From Anaerolineales bacterium UBA3001 (lineage in GTDB: Bacteria; Chloroflexota; Anaerolineae; Anaerolineales; UBA11657), in the NCBI GenBank assembly GCA_002346435.1, contig DDZT01000050.1, positions 1-6,053 on the forward strand: a DNA stretch of 6,053 nucleotides, written 5' to 3'. Both the position numbers and the translations under genes were made by a program. Positions 1 through 6,053 of this stretch are shown here, in pieces; positions within the stretch are counted from its first letter, which is position 1; each line of letters starts with the position of its first letter. The notes under the pieces are model-generated. The model did not search any database, had not been told where the DNA came from, and saw only the letters and a list, made by a program, of their open reading frames with translations.

Positions 1-885
1 ACCAAACGACTTTAGATGAGCTCTATCGAACTGTACATTTTCTTGTGTCTCCAATATGTCTCTAATTATAATAGGAATAGACGCTAACGAATCTGCCGGT
101 GTATCATATGTGACTCCTATGCCGAATAATACTCTGCGCTGTTCTCTGTCTTTATAGTTGCGCATCCTACTACTTAGCAGATCATTGTTGGAAAAAATTA
201 GCAGCTCTCCACTGAGACTGCGTAGACGAGTGGTTTTCAGCCCAATGTGTTCCACTACTCCAGTGAATTCGTCTACAACTATAAAATCACCAATTACAAA
301 AGGTCGATCCATCATTATTGAAATATATGCAAGTAAGTCGCTGAGAACATTTTGGACTGCAAGTGCTATTGCAATGCCACCTATTCCTAATCCAGTAATT
401 AGGCCAGTGATTTCTATACCAAGGTTGTCAAGGGCTAGAAGCAACAAAATAGTCCATAAAATAATCCTGCTAGTTAGACCTAATATAGCAACAGTATTTT
501 TTCGGTTACCCTCATCTTCGACAGTATTTTGTGTATATCGATGTAATATGTGATTTATCAACTGGTTAGACCATGTTGCTACTTGCACGAGACTAATGAA
601 GAGCACAAGAATTCTAATTACTTCATTCGCTGTTTGTGGTAGTTGTAAAGATTTTATACCTATATAGCATGATATTCCAAGTATGAACCAAGAACGAGTA
701 GATTCAACTAGGTTAACAGCTAAATCATCCAGTTTAGTGGTTGTGGTGTCAGCTACAGAGCGTAGTCTTGCTATGATGATGTTTCGTAATATCCGAATGA
801 CAGTGACTGAAGCAAGCGTTATCACAAAGGCAACCAAATAATTCCTTAATGAGTTTCCAAACCATTCTATAAGTAGAATTTCCAT
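1..885 (-). CDS. MscS-family mechanosensitive ion channel, C-terminus cut by window edge
   Basis: Small-conductance mechanosensitive channel of the inner membrane, a homo-oligomeric pore that opens under membrane tension to release solutes on osmotic downshock. The first 295 residues are present and the reading frame is open to the left edge. Hydrophobic segments lie near residues 15-33, 66-82, 88-106 and 133-152. The pore helix follows at about 158-190, carrying GLGIGGIAIALAVQN, the Gly/Ala-packed TM3 signature of the family. DRPFVIGD at 193-200 opens the beta domain. The segment with LRSLSGE (221-227) and FSNNDLL (231-237) and the later FDRAH (286-290) match the soluble vestibule domain. 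Roughly the last 60-70 residues should lie outside the window (estimate from the usual size of this subgroup). The ATG at 885-883 is preceded by GAGG (894-891) with a 5-nt spacer, which fixes the start. It is divergent from mtaB. The family call is firm; the exact subfamily and physiological cue are not visible. Confidence 0.95.
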   Translation of the reverse strand, partial: MEILLIEWFGNSLRNYLVAFVITLASVTVIRILRNIIIARLRSVADTTTTKLDDLAVNLVESTRSWFILGISCYIGIKSLQLPQTANEVIRILVLFISLVQVATWSNQLINHILHRYTQNTVEDEGNRKNTVAILGLTSRIILWTILLLLALDNLGIEITGLITGLGIGGIAIALAVQNVLSDLLAYISIMMDRPFVIGDFIVVDEFTGVVEHIGLKTTRLRSLSGELLIFSNNDLLSSRMRNYKDREQRRVLFGIGVTYDTPADSLASIPIIIRDILETQENVQFDRAHLKSFG

Positions 886-894
886 TGTTTCCTC

Positions 895-930
895 AGTATA
901 ATGTTAGTAGTCGTCATACTGTATTATACT
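895..930. repeat. 8-bp inverted repeat in the divergent promoter region
   Basis: AGTATAAT at 895-902 and its exact complement ATTATACT at 923-930 flank a 20-nt spacer between the MscS-family gene and mtaB. The arms contain the two candidate -10 boxes of the minus-strand gene. It could be an operator dyad, but arms this AT-rich arise easily by chance, and both may only reflect -10-like composition. Confidence 0.3.
923..928 (-). promoter_or_regulatory. Candidate -10 box for the MscS-family gene
   Basis: A perfect TATAAT reads on the minus strand here. Initiation about 7 nt downstream would leave a leader of roughly 30 nt that includes the GAGG ribosome site, so geometry favours it. No good -35 hexamer is seen at 16-18 bp. 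A second TATACT lies closer to the gene (minus strand, 896-901) and overlaps the space before the ribosome site. The call rests on the hexamer alone. Confidence 0.4.
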
Positions 931-961
931 TGACCATTTTGTAAATTAAACTACTGGTTTG

Positions 962-993
962 TTGACATATAAGTTCTTTCTGTAGACTATACT
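962..993 (+). promoter_or_regulatory. Candidate promoter for mtaB, close to the start codon
   Basis: A perfect -35 TTGACA (962-967) is followed by two overlapping -10 options: TAGACT (984-989, 16-bp spacer, 4/6) and TATACT (988-993, 5/6, but a long 20-bp spacer). Either would start transcription at about 996-1001, at or just before the ATG at 1001. The heptamer TTGACAT recurs at 996-1002 over the start codon. No Shine-Dalgarno sequence precedes the ATG, so a leaderless or near-leaderless mRNA is predicted. Confidence 0.5.
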
Positions 994-1000
994 ATTTGAC

Positions 1001-2278
1001 ATGCGTATTTATCTTCATGCAATAGGTTGTCGCCTAAATACTGCTGAAATGGATTCTATGGCGCGGCAGTTTGTAGTGCTTGGTCATTCAGTAGTGTCTT
1101 CTACTTCTGATGCTGATATTGTGATTTTTAATAGTTGTGCGGTTACTAGTTCGGCAGGTTCAGAGTCTCGAAAGATTATACGTAAATTACGTCGGGAGCA
1201 TCCCTATGCAACTTTGGTTGTCACTGGATGTTATGCGGAAATTGACATACAGGTTGCTCGCGATGTCGGTGCTGATATGTTGGTGGGGACACAGTACAAA
1301 GATGATATTCCGCAGATATTAACTGAGGCCGGATTGTTACATGATGCTGATTTTATTACTACTGATATTCAATATGCTGGTAGTTCCTCGGGGCGTACTA
1401 GAGCATTTCTCAAAGTGCAAGATGGGTGTGAAAACAAATGCACTTTTTGCGTTGTAACTATTGCCAGAGGTGTTGGAAGAAGCAAAAAGCTAGATCAGGT
1501 TATTCAAGAAATCAACAATCTTGTGGAGTTAGGTTATTGTGAGGTGGTGTTGTGTGGAGTACATCTAGGAGCTTATGGTCATGATTTTGCATCAAACGTT
1601 TGTTTGGAAGATATGGTGTTGACTGTTCTTAAGGAAACTAACGTTAAACGATTGCGTCTTTCTTCGCTCGAGCCATGGGATCTAACACCAGAATTTTTCA
1701 AATTATGGGAAGATGCTCGCTTATTACCGCACCTACATTTGCCATTACAGAGTGGATCTGATCGCACTTTGCGTCGCATGGGTCGTCGTAACACAAGTGA
1801 TAGTTTCAAGGGTTTGTTAGAAGCAGCGCGACGAGCAATTCCAAATCTTTCAATTACAACTGATGTAATTGTTGGTTTTCCTGGTGAAACAGACGCTGAT
1901 TTTATTGAATCTTATGAATATATTGATGATATGAGATTTGCCGGTTTGCATATATTTCCTTACTCCGGACGTCCTGGAACAGCTGCTTCAAATATGCCAG
2001 AGCAGATTTCCATTGATGTAATTCGAGAGCGTAGCCGACTCATGCATGAAATTAACAAAAAGCATCATACTCAATTTGTTGATAGTTTTGTTGGTAGTGA
2101 ATTGGATGTGTTGTGGGAATCATATAAATCCGATAATGACTTGGTATGCTGGAGTGGGCTCACATCTAATTATCTTCGTGCTTATGCATATACTGATGGT
2201 GAAAATTCTTTACGTAATGTAATTACTAAGACGAAAATGTTGGAGACTTTTAGGGGAGGATTGTTAGGTCATGTCTAA
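1001..2278 (+). CDS. mtaB: tRNA t6A37 methylthiotransferase MtaB (radical SAM)
   Basis: Converts t6A at position 37 of ANN-decoding tRNAs to ms2t6A, using two [4Fe-4S] clusters and SAM; cytoplasmic. The 425 residues carry the whole family architecture. The N-terminal UPF0004/MTTase domain has three cluster cysteines: C10 in GCRLN, C46 in NSCAVT and C77 in GCYAE. The radical-SAM domain has C143, C147 and C150 (CENKCTFC) followed by ARG. Core strands include LHLPLQSGSDRTLRRMGRR (245-263), TDVIVGFPGET (287-297) and HIFPYSGRPGTAA (317-329). A C-terminal TRAM-like RNA-binding domain spans about 362-425. The CAVT...SRKIIRKLR stretch and HIFPYSGRPGTA resemble MtaB more than MiaB or RimO, though only a tree would settle this. 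The length is normal and all six cysteines are present, so the enzyme should be active. The ATG lacks a Shine-Dalgarno sequence. It is monocistronic in view and convergent with the methyltransferase gene, 24 bp away. Confidence 0.93.
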   Translation: MRIYLHAIGCRLNTAEMDSMARQFVVLGHSVVSSTSDADIVIFNSCAVTSSAGSESRKIIRKLRREHPYATLVVTGCYAEIDIQVARDVGADMLVGTQYKDDIPQILTEAGLLHDADFITTDIQYAGSSSGRTRAFLKVQDGCENKCTFCVVTIARGVGRSKKLDQVIQEINNLVELGYCEVVLCGVHLGAYGHDFASNVCLEDMVLTVLKETNVKRLRLSSLEPWDLTPEFFKLWEDARLLPHLHLPLQSGSDRTLRRMGRRNTSDSFKGLLEAARRAIPNLSITTDVIVGFPGETDADFIESYEYIDDMRFAGLHIFPYSGRPGTAASNMPEQISIDVIRERSRLMHEINKKHHTQFVDSFVGSELDVLWESYKSDNDLVCWSGLTSNYLRAYAYTDGENSLRNVITKTKMLETFRGGLLGHV

Positions 2279-2302
2279 GGACATCAATTCAACAAACATA
2301 TT

Positions 2303-3034
2303 TTAACTTTGCAGATAGTCTGGCTTCTTTATTACACCAACCAGGTGTATTCCCCACATCTTTGGCATCAAATCATCTACAGCAATTGATGTTCTAAACA
2401 AAATCTCGTTAAATGCAGTATAAGTAGGATCATTAATTGTTTTAAGATCAATCAATTGTAACCCACTTTTTTGCGCAAGTATTAGTAATGTTCGATAAGT
2501 ATTTGCAAGATAATATGCTGGAAATGTGTCGGCGCTGATACGGTGATATAAGCGCTCAACTAATATACTTTGTAGTCTTGGTATGAGTCTGTTTAATATA
2601 TTGGCCATTACTATTGGGTGATTCTTGTTAGGAGTTAAAAAAATGAAATGGCCTCCGGGTTTTAATACTCTTTTGATTTCTTGGAAGCATGTTAACGGAT
2701 CAGACAGATGTTCGAGAAGCCATGAAGACATTATGACTTGATAAGCAGATGATTTGATGGGTAGAAAGTTGCAGTGGCCTGCACATAGTCGAATTAGACT
2801 ATCTCTATGGGATAACATTGAATCCCAGTCAATATCTAGACCATGCACCTGTTTATCTTGCTGCCCTAGTTTTTCTGATAGGCCCCCGCGTCCACACCCA
2901 ATATCGAGAATCGGATTGGCGTTTTCTATGTAATTATTGACTGTTTGTTCAAATACTTCCCCACTGGGACACCAGTTTGGATTAATTTTACGATAGCGTT
3001 CGCGTAACTTGTTTTGGTATTTGAGTGGCAGCAT
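2303..3034 (-). CDS. Class I SAM-dependent methyltransferase
   Basis: Rossmann-fold methyltransferase of 243 residues; the substrate is not identifiable. SAM-binding motif I is ILDIGCGRGG (42-51), the acidic motif II region is VHGLDID (63-69), and the post-motif region includes SSWLLEHL (103-110), followed by RVLKPGGHFIFLTPN (122-136) with the usual KPGG turn. The C-terminal third holds ADTFPAYYLANTY (168-180) and ends in HLVGVIKKP (230-238); this is a recurring tail among small methyltransferases near envelope or glycan genes, from memory rather than a search. There is no signal peptide or TM segment, so it is cytosolic. The ATG is preceded by a weak AGG with a 6-nt spacer. It lies 18 bp downstream of the FtsB-like gene on the same strand and is probably co-transcribed. 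Its 3' end converges on mtaB. Domain call firm, substrate unknown. Confidence 0.9.
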   Translation of the reverse strand: MLPLKYQNKLRERYRKINPNWCPSGEVFEQTVNNYIENANPILDIGCGRGGLSEKLGQQDKQVHGLDIDWDSMLSHRDSLIRLCAGHCNFLPIKSSAYQVIMSSWLLEHLSDPLTCFQEIKRVLKPGGHFIFLTPNKNHPIVMANILNRLIPRLQSILVERLYHRISADTFPAYYLANTYRTLLILAQKSGLQLIDLKTINDPTYTAFNEILFRTSIAVDDLMPKMWGIHLVGVIKKPDYLQS

Positions 3035-3052
3035 AATCTGCCTAACAATGGG

Positions 3053-3463
3053 TCAATGGTTTGGTGCGAAGAACAAATCTCTCCACACCATCCAATGTGG
3101 CTTCTGTTTAGGAGGGAATTCAGACATCGCTAGTGAATTCTGTGTTTCAACTTTGGCAGCAGGGGTTATTACTACAATATGAGTTTCGTCAGGACGACCA
3201 TATTTAAGTTCTTTGCGAAGGGCACGTTCTACGTAAGCATCAGATGATATGTATGCTTGAGTAAGTTTGAGGCTTGTTTGTTGATCATGTAGTGCAGTAA
3301 CTGTAGCTAATAATTGACTTTCTTGTGCTCTAATAGTTTGACTAGTCTTCATCATTTCACTGAATTCCGAAAGAAACCATACACTTACAGCAATACCCAT
3401 TATTATCACTATTTGAGGTAGAGTGATACGTAGTTTGTTGCGAGTTATCGACGGGGTTTTCAT
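3053..3463 (-). CDS. FtsB/DivIC-like septum formation initiator protein
   Basis: Small bitopic division protein (136 aa). Family members bind FtsL and FtsQ/DivIB at the septum and help activate FtsWI. The layout is diagnostic: a short basic N-terminus (K2, R8, K10, R12), one TM helix at about 14-34, a polar coiled-coil-like stretch at about 36-70 outside the membrane, then the conserved FtsB/DivIC patch YVERALRKELKYGRPDETHIV (78-98 inclusive, key residues E79, R83, L86, Y88, P91 and E93). The tail after residue 100 is low complexity and ends with W124, W127 and LFF (130-132), an aromatic C-terminal patch that recalls Chloroflexota homologues. The ATG at 3463-3461 has only GAG as a ribosome site, and a promoter sits immediately upstream. 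It precedes the methyltransferase gene by 18 bp. An FtsL-type protein is a less likely alternative, because the post-coil motif fits FtsB/DivIC. Confidence 0.85.
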   Translation of the reverse strand: MKTPSITRNKLRITLPQIVIIMGIAVSVWFLSEFSEMMKTSQTIRAQESQLLATVTALHDQQTSLKLTQAYISSDAYVERALRKELKYGRPDETHIVVITPAAKVETQNSLAMSEFPPKQKPHWMVWRDLFFAPNH

Positions 3464-3472
3464 ATGTTCTCA

Positions 3473-3501
3473 ATTATGCAATAGATTTATATTTTGCTCA
3501 A
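3473..3501 (-). promoter_or_regulatory. Candidate promoter for the FtsB-like/methyltransferase operon
   Basis: On the minus strand, TTGAGC (3501-3496, 4/6) and CATAAT (3478-3473, 5/6) are separated by 17 bp. Initiation about 7 nt on would fall near 3466, only about 3 nt before the ATG at 3463, again predicting a very short leader. Read-through from the tRNA gene upstream is an alternative, since no terminator hairpin is evident between them. Confidence 0.45.
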
Positions 3502-3530
3502 ATTTTCTTACAAAACTTGCTTTCCTATAG

Positions 3531-3614
<84 letters not shown>

Positions 3615-3625
3615 TACTAGCCCGT

Positions 3626-3653
3626 ATTCTAGTGAGATTTTTAGAGATGTCAA
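3626..3653 (-). promoter_or_regulatory. Promoter of tRNA-Leu(CAG)
   Basis: On the minus strand, a perfect -35 TTGACA (3653-3648) and TAGAAT (-10, 5/6, 3631-3626) are separated by 16 bp. Transcription would start about 5 nt upstream of the mature tRNA 5' end at 3614. It is the best-formed promoter in the window and lies in the space divergent from the 7TM-GAF gene. Confidence 0.7.
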
Positions 3654-3688
3654 CGTATTAGTTGGTGCAAGACCTATGCCCTGACATG

Positions 3689-3720
3689 GTGACATATACT
3701 CTACCTTACGATGCTATAAT
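3689..3720 (+). promoter_or_regulatory. Candidate extended -10 promoter for the 7TM-GAF gene
   Basis: TGCTATAAT at 3712-3720 is a perfect -10 hexamer with the TGN extension, which can work without a strong -35. A -35-like GTGACA sits at 3689-3694, but with a 20-bp spacer. Initiation near 3727 would give a leader of about 13 nt before ATG 3740. It would exclude the possible upstream starts TTG 3662, GTG 3665 and ATG 3686. Confidence 0.5.
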
Positions 3721-3739
3721 CGCGATCCACGGTTCTATC

Positions 3740-5008
3740 ATGTTTATTCTTAATCAAGCGATAGCCTTAGTAAGTGTGCCACCTGGTAGTTTTATCTATC
3801 ATATTGTCGGTTTGTTTGCATTAGAGGCTGCCTTTGCGATGTCTTTTAGTCAATATAGGCGTGCACCAGAGTCCGAATTTGGCAGATTTGCTCTAGCAGC
3901 AGGAGCTGCACTTTGTCTGCGTGTTGTTTTGGTAATCTTAGCAGTACTCAGTATATTTGGGTTTGTGAATGGAAGTCTCTTGTTGCCACCTTTAGATAGA
4001 GCTTTTGCATTATCAATATTTCTTTTGTTAGGATGGGCGTTTCTCTCGCGATCTAATGATATAACAGGGGATGTAGTGCTTAGTATTGGTTTAATTATGA
4101 TTGCTATTGGTACCGTTATTGCTCTGGTGTTATGGAGCAATGTTATTACAAGCGGTATTTCGTACAACAATTCAACACACGATTTGTTGTGGGCAGCTCC
4201 GCAAGTAGGTTTGCTCCTAGGCATTATAGTGATGTTGTTGTGGCGGCGACCTGAAGACTGGGATCTGGGTTTTGGAATATTTGTATTGGCACTTTTAGGA
4301 ACACTTCTGCATTTAGGATTTTCTCTAAATACACAGATGCTGAGTGGTCATATATCAGCATTTACAAGAATGACAGATTTAGCCATTTTTCCCATGTTTG
4401 CACTAGTAATATATCGACGAGTGCTCAGGTTAACTGTAGTAATAGTCGATGCTGACGAGTCGTCCTCATTTATGCCGCTGCTGGAGAGCCCTGTAGATCC
4501 TGGACTATCACCGCAAATAGCAAAAGCTTTAGCCGCAATTGGGGTAGAGACTGATAAGTCTGCAGCAATAGAGTCAATATCACGAGGAGCAGGAACTGCG
4601 CTTGGAGCTGAAATGGCTATAATCTGGGAGTTGGCGTCTGACAATTTGTCAATTAGGTGTCTTGGGGGTTATGATTTATTACGATCCAGAAAAGTAGTTG
4701 GTTTTACTTTACCTGTGAATACAGCAGATAGTATTAGATCTACTATTTTAAGTGCTAGTTATCGTAGACTTGATCCTTCCACAGATGAAGCAGAAATACG
4801 GTTAATTACAGACCAGGTTGGGATGCAGTATTTGGCTCCAGCATTGATGGCAACCTTACCGTCTGTACGTGAACAACGATATGCTGTTATGGTGCTTTCA
4901 CCAGATTCGCTTGCTGATTGGAATGAAGATGCTGGTCAATTGCTGCTTGCATTGGTTGACCCTATAGCTCGTGTCCTAGACAATGTTACAAGTGAGGGTG
5001 ATTGCTAG
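3740..5008 (+). CDS. Seven-TM membrane protein with C-terminal GAF-like domain, no output domain
   Basis: Probable membrane sensor of unknown signal; not assigned to a named family. With ATG 3740 it is 422 residues. Hydrophobic helices lie near 18-36, 49-75, 88-103, 112-132, 152-168, 178-195 and 213-233. A linker follows, then a soluble GAF-like domain at about 260-420: ALAAIGVETDKSAAIESISRG opens it as an alpha segment, followed by mixed strands such as AEMAIIWEL (290s), a loop, and an amphipathic C-terminal helix. By the positive-inside rule RR at 169-170 and RR/R at 226-230 place the GAF-like domain in the cytoplasm. The protein stops at the end of this domain, without a histidine kinase, GGDEF or phosphatase module. 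The frame is also open from TTG 3662, but that start overlaps the divergent tRNA promoter region, and an extended -10 box lies at 3712-3720. The next gene starts 42 bp downstream and is probably co-transcribed. GAF identification is moderate; a divergent PAS-like or DUF fold is possible. Confidence 0.72.
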   Translation: MFILNQAIALVSVPPGSFIYHIVGLFALEAAFAMSFSQYRRAPESEFGRFALAAGAALCLRVVLVILAVLSIFGFVNGSLLLPPLDRAFALSIFLLLGWAFLSRSNDITGDVVLSIGLIMIAIGTVIALVLWSNVITSGISYNNSTHDLLWAAPQVGLLLGIIVMLLWRRPEDWDLGFGIFVLALLGTLLHLGFSLNTQMLSGHISAFTRMTDLAIFPMFALVIYRRVLRLTVVIVDADESSSFMPLLESPVDPGLSPQIAKALAAIGVETDKSAAIESISRGAGTALGAEMAIIWELASDNLSIRCLGGYDLLRSRKVVGFTLPVNTADSIRSTILSASYRRLDPSTDEAEIRLITDQVGMQYLAPALMATLPSVREQRYAVMVLSPDSLADWNEDAGQLLLALVDPIARVLDNVTSEGDC

Positions 5009-5050
5009 TTAAAGTAAACTTGTGAAATTCAATTCTATCGAGAAGACAAT

Positions 5051-6053
5051 ATGTCTTTAGTAAATGTTATTATCCTAATAATTGTGAATCTAGCCTTGTA
5101 TGGTTTTATTGCTGCTGGGTTATTGGGTTGGCGTCCTCCAGGATGGAGTGATTCAAATCGCGAGAATAGACTGTTGTCCGCAGCTCTAGCGGTTGCTATT
5201 ACTGGCGCAGTTATATTGTTGGGAATGTACCTTTTAACTAGCGGCTTAATACATGCTAGTTATAGTTCAAATGTTTTACAGACTGCTATTTGGATAGATT
5301 GTGCAATCATAGCGCTTTTGTTAATTCTTAGATTTTTCCCTCATTTACCCATTGTTTCTGCCTTGCGTTGGGATAATGCAAGGCATCAGTATATTGCTTT
5401 AGCCATAGCTATTGCTGTTACCGCAGCAGTATCCTTAGCGGGAATTATTTTAGTTACAAGAGGCATTATTGGCGAACTTTCAAGTCTTGGAATGTTACGT
5501 GCGATACTATGGGTAGATGGAGTGATAGCAATCACATTAGTCGCTTTATGGATTTTTCCAAGGTTGCCGTGGCCTGTATATGGCCAATCAACTGTGCGTT
5601 CTTCTGGTGAATGGAAACAGGCTTTGTCAGGATTGACTATAGCTGTTTTGATATTGTTTACCCTGATTGGCGGTTTTTTCATAGCATATGGAGAAGGTGG
5701 TTATTTGAACATTGAGCAAGAGACTAAACCATCTCAATTAATGGATACTACTAATACTATTGCACCTGTGAAGAAAATTGGCGAATTAGCTTTCCAAAGT
5801 ACTTTGACATTGCAACCTAATGTGTCAGCTACTTTCGCAGGCTTGCCCACTAGGACAGGTACTGAAATACCTACTGTTACTCCTACAGATATTTCTAACA
5901 GTATCATAGTTACACAAAGGGCGACCAAGCTGGTTACAAGGGCTCCAACACACACTGCAGTCATGAAACCAACAAATACTTTTATACCTACATCGACACC
6001 TACATCGACACCTACATCGACACCTACATCGACACCTACATCTACGCCTGCAT
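5051..6053 (+). CDS. Six-TM membrane protein with P/T/S-rich extracytoplasmic stalk, C-terminus cut by window edge
   Basis: Unrecognised protein; 334 residues are visible and the frame is open at the right edge. The ATG has GAGAAG 5 nt upstream (5040-5045). TM helices lie near 4-26, 42-64, 76-95, 113-137, 149-168 and 191-213. The loops after TM1, TM3 and TM5 are rich in Arg/Lys or His and the others are not, so N- and C-termini should both lie outside. After TM6 comes an acidic turn, then a Thr/Ser/Pro-rich stalk from about residue 225, ending in PTST repeats (313 onward). The TM region looks like three tandem two-helix units (about 3-66, 75-140 and 148-213); units two and three share IWID/LWVD and FFPHLP/IFPRLP at identical spacing. 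The stalk probably carries an outer domain beyond the window. It lies 42 bp after the 7TM-GAF gene, same strand, with no clear promoter between them, so they are likely an operon. Confidence 0.75.
   Translation, partial: MSLVNVIILIIVNLALYGFIAAGLLGWRPPGWSDSNRENRLLSAALAVAITGAVILLGMYLLTSGLIHASYSSNVLQTAIWIDCAIIALLLILRFFPHLPIVSALRWDNARHQYIALAIAIAVTAAVSLAGIILVTRGIIGELSSLGMLRAILWVDGVIAITLVALWIFPRLPWPVYGQSTVRSSGEWKQALSGLTIAVLILFTLIGGFFIAYGEGGYLNIEQETKPSQLMDTTNTIAPVKKIGELAFQSTLTLQPNVSATFAGLPTRTGTEIPTVTPTDISNSIIVTQRATKLVTRAPTHTAVMKPTNTFIPTSTPTSTPTSTPTSTPTSTPA
5987..6053 (+). repeat. 12-bp tandem repeat encoding P-T-S-T
   Basis: Four perfect copies of CCTACATCGACA run from 5987 to 6034. A fifth at 6035-6046 has diverged (CCTACATCTACG), and a partial sixth is cut by the window end. 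The period is four codons, so copy-number change keeps the frame and lengthens or shortens the extracytoplasmic stalk. DNA identity between copies, including the third codon positions, points to recent slippage or unequal recombination rather than only protein-level selection. Confidence 0.95.

Noticed and set aside
158..553. Plus-strand open frame of 131 codons
   Set aside because: It lies wholly antisense to the MscS-family gene, whose translation shows unmistakable family motifs; the plus-strand product is Arg/Ser/Pro-rich with no recognisable domain.
1137..1809. Plus-strand frame 1137-1322 and minus-strand frame 1579-1809
   Set aside because: Both overlap mtaB in other frames, and mtaB motifs run continuously across the region.
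2271..2284. Hairpin ATGTC-TAAG-GACAT at the mtaB stop codon as a terminator
   Set aside because: The stem is only 5 bp, contains little GC, and is not followed by a T-run on either strand, so it is not a convincing intrinsic terminator for the convergent genes.
3850..4644. Two minus-strand open frames (3850-4224 and 4348-4644)
   Set aside because: Both are antisense to the 7TM-GAF gene, which has consistent membrane topology and a soluble domain; the antisense products show no motif.
5386..5964. Two minus-strand open frames (5386-5682 and 5734-5964)
   Set aside because: Both are antisense to the six-TM stalk gene; the second one's hydrophobic appearance is the complement of Thr/Ser-rich stalk codons.
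5987..6053. Tandem repeat as a CRISPR array
   Set aside because: Units are 12 bp with no spacers, lie in frame within a Thr/Pro-rich coding region, and no cas gene is present.

Overview
The window is AT-rich bacterial chromosome, most likely from a low-GC member of the Chloroflexota. The pointers are a P-T-S-T repeat stalk on a membrane protein (Chloroflexota surface proteins are often rich in TPT-type linkers), a multi-TM/GAF protein and an FtsB-like protein whose style resembles that phylum, and housekeeping genes scattered on both strands. This assignment is inference from style, not a database match. No mobile element, CRISPR array or integrase is visible.

Layout: (1) 1-885, minus, an MscS-family mechanosensitive channel cut by the left edge. 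(2) 886-1000, a divergent promoter region. (3) 1001-2278, plus, mtaB, the radical-SAM methylthiotransferase that makes ms2t6A37 in tRNA. It converges with (4) 2303-3034, minus, a class I SAM-dependent methyltransferase, and (5) 3053-3463, minus, an FtsB/DivIC-type division protein 18 bp upstream of it; these two look like one operon. (6) 3531-3614, minus, tRNA-Leu(CAG) with a good sigma70-type promoter. (7) 3740-5008, plus, a seven-TM protein with a C-terminal GAF-like domain and no output domain. (8) 5051-6053, plus, a six-TM protein running off the right edge into a P/T/S-rich extracytoplasmic stalk that ends in a perfect 12-bp tandem repeat.

Most of the window is housekeeping: osmotic protection, tRNA modification, cell division and a tRNA. 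The least explained part is the right-hand pair 3740-5008 and 5051-6053. They are probably co-transcribed: a membrane sensor-like protein with an intracellular GAF-like domain, then a membrane protein that appears to be built from three tandem copies of a two-helix unit, with an outward-facing stalk. They may form a two-part envelope sensing unit, but no catalytic output domain is in view and the function is unknown.

At the DNA level, several predicted promoters place the -10 box only a few bases upstream of the start codon, and there is little or no Shine-Dalgarno sequence for mtaB and the 7TM-GAF gene. This suggests leaderless or very short-leader transcripts for part of the gene set.
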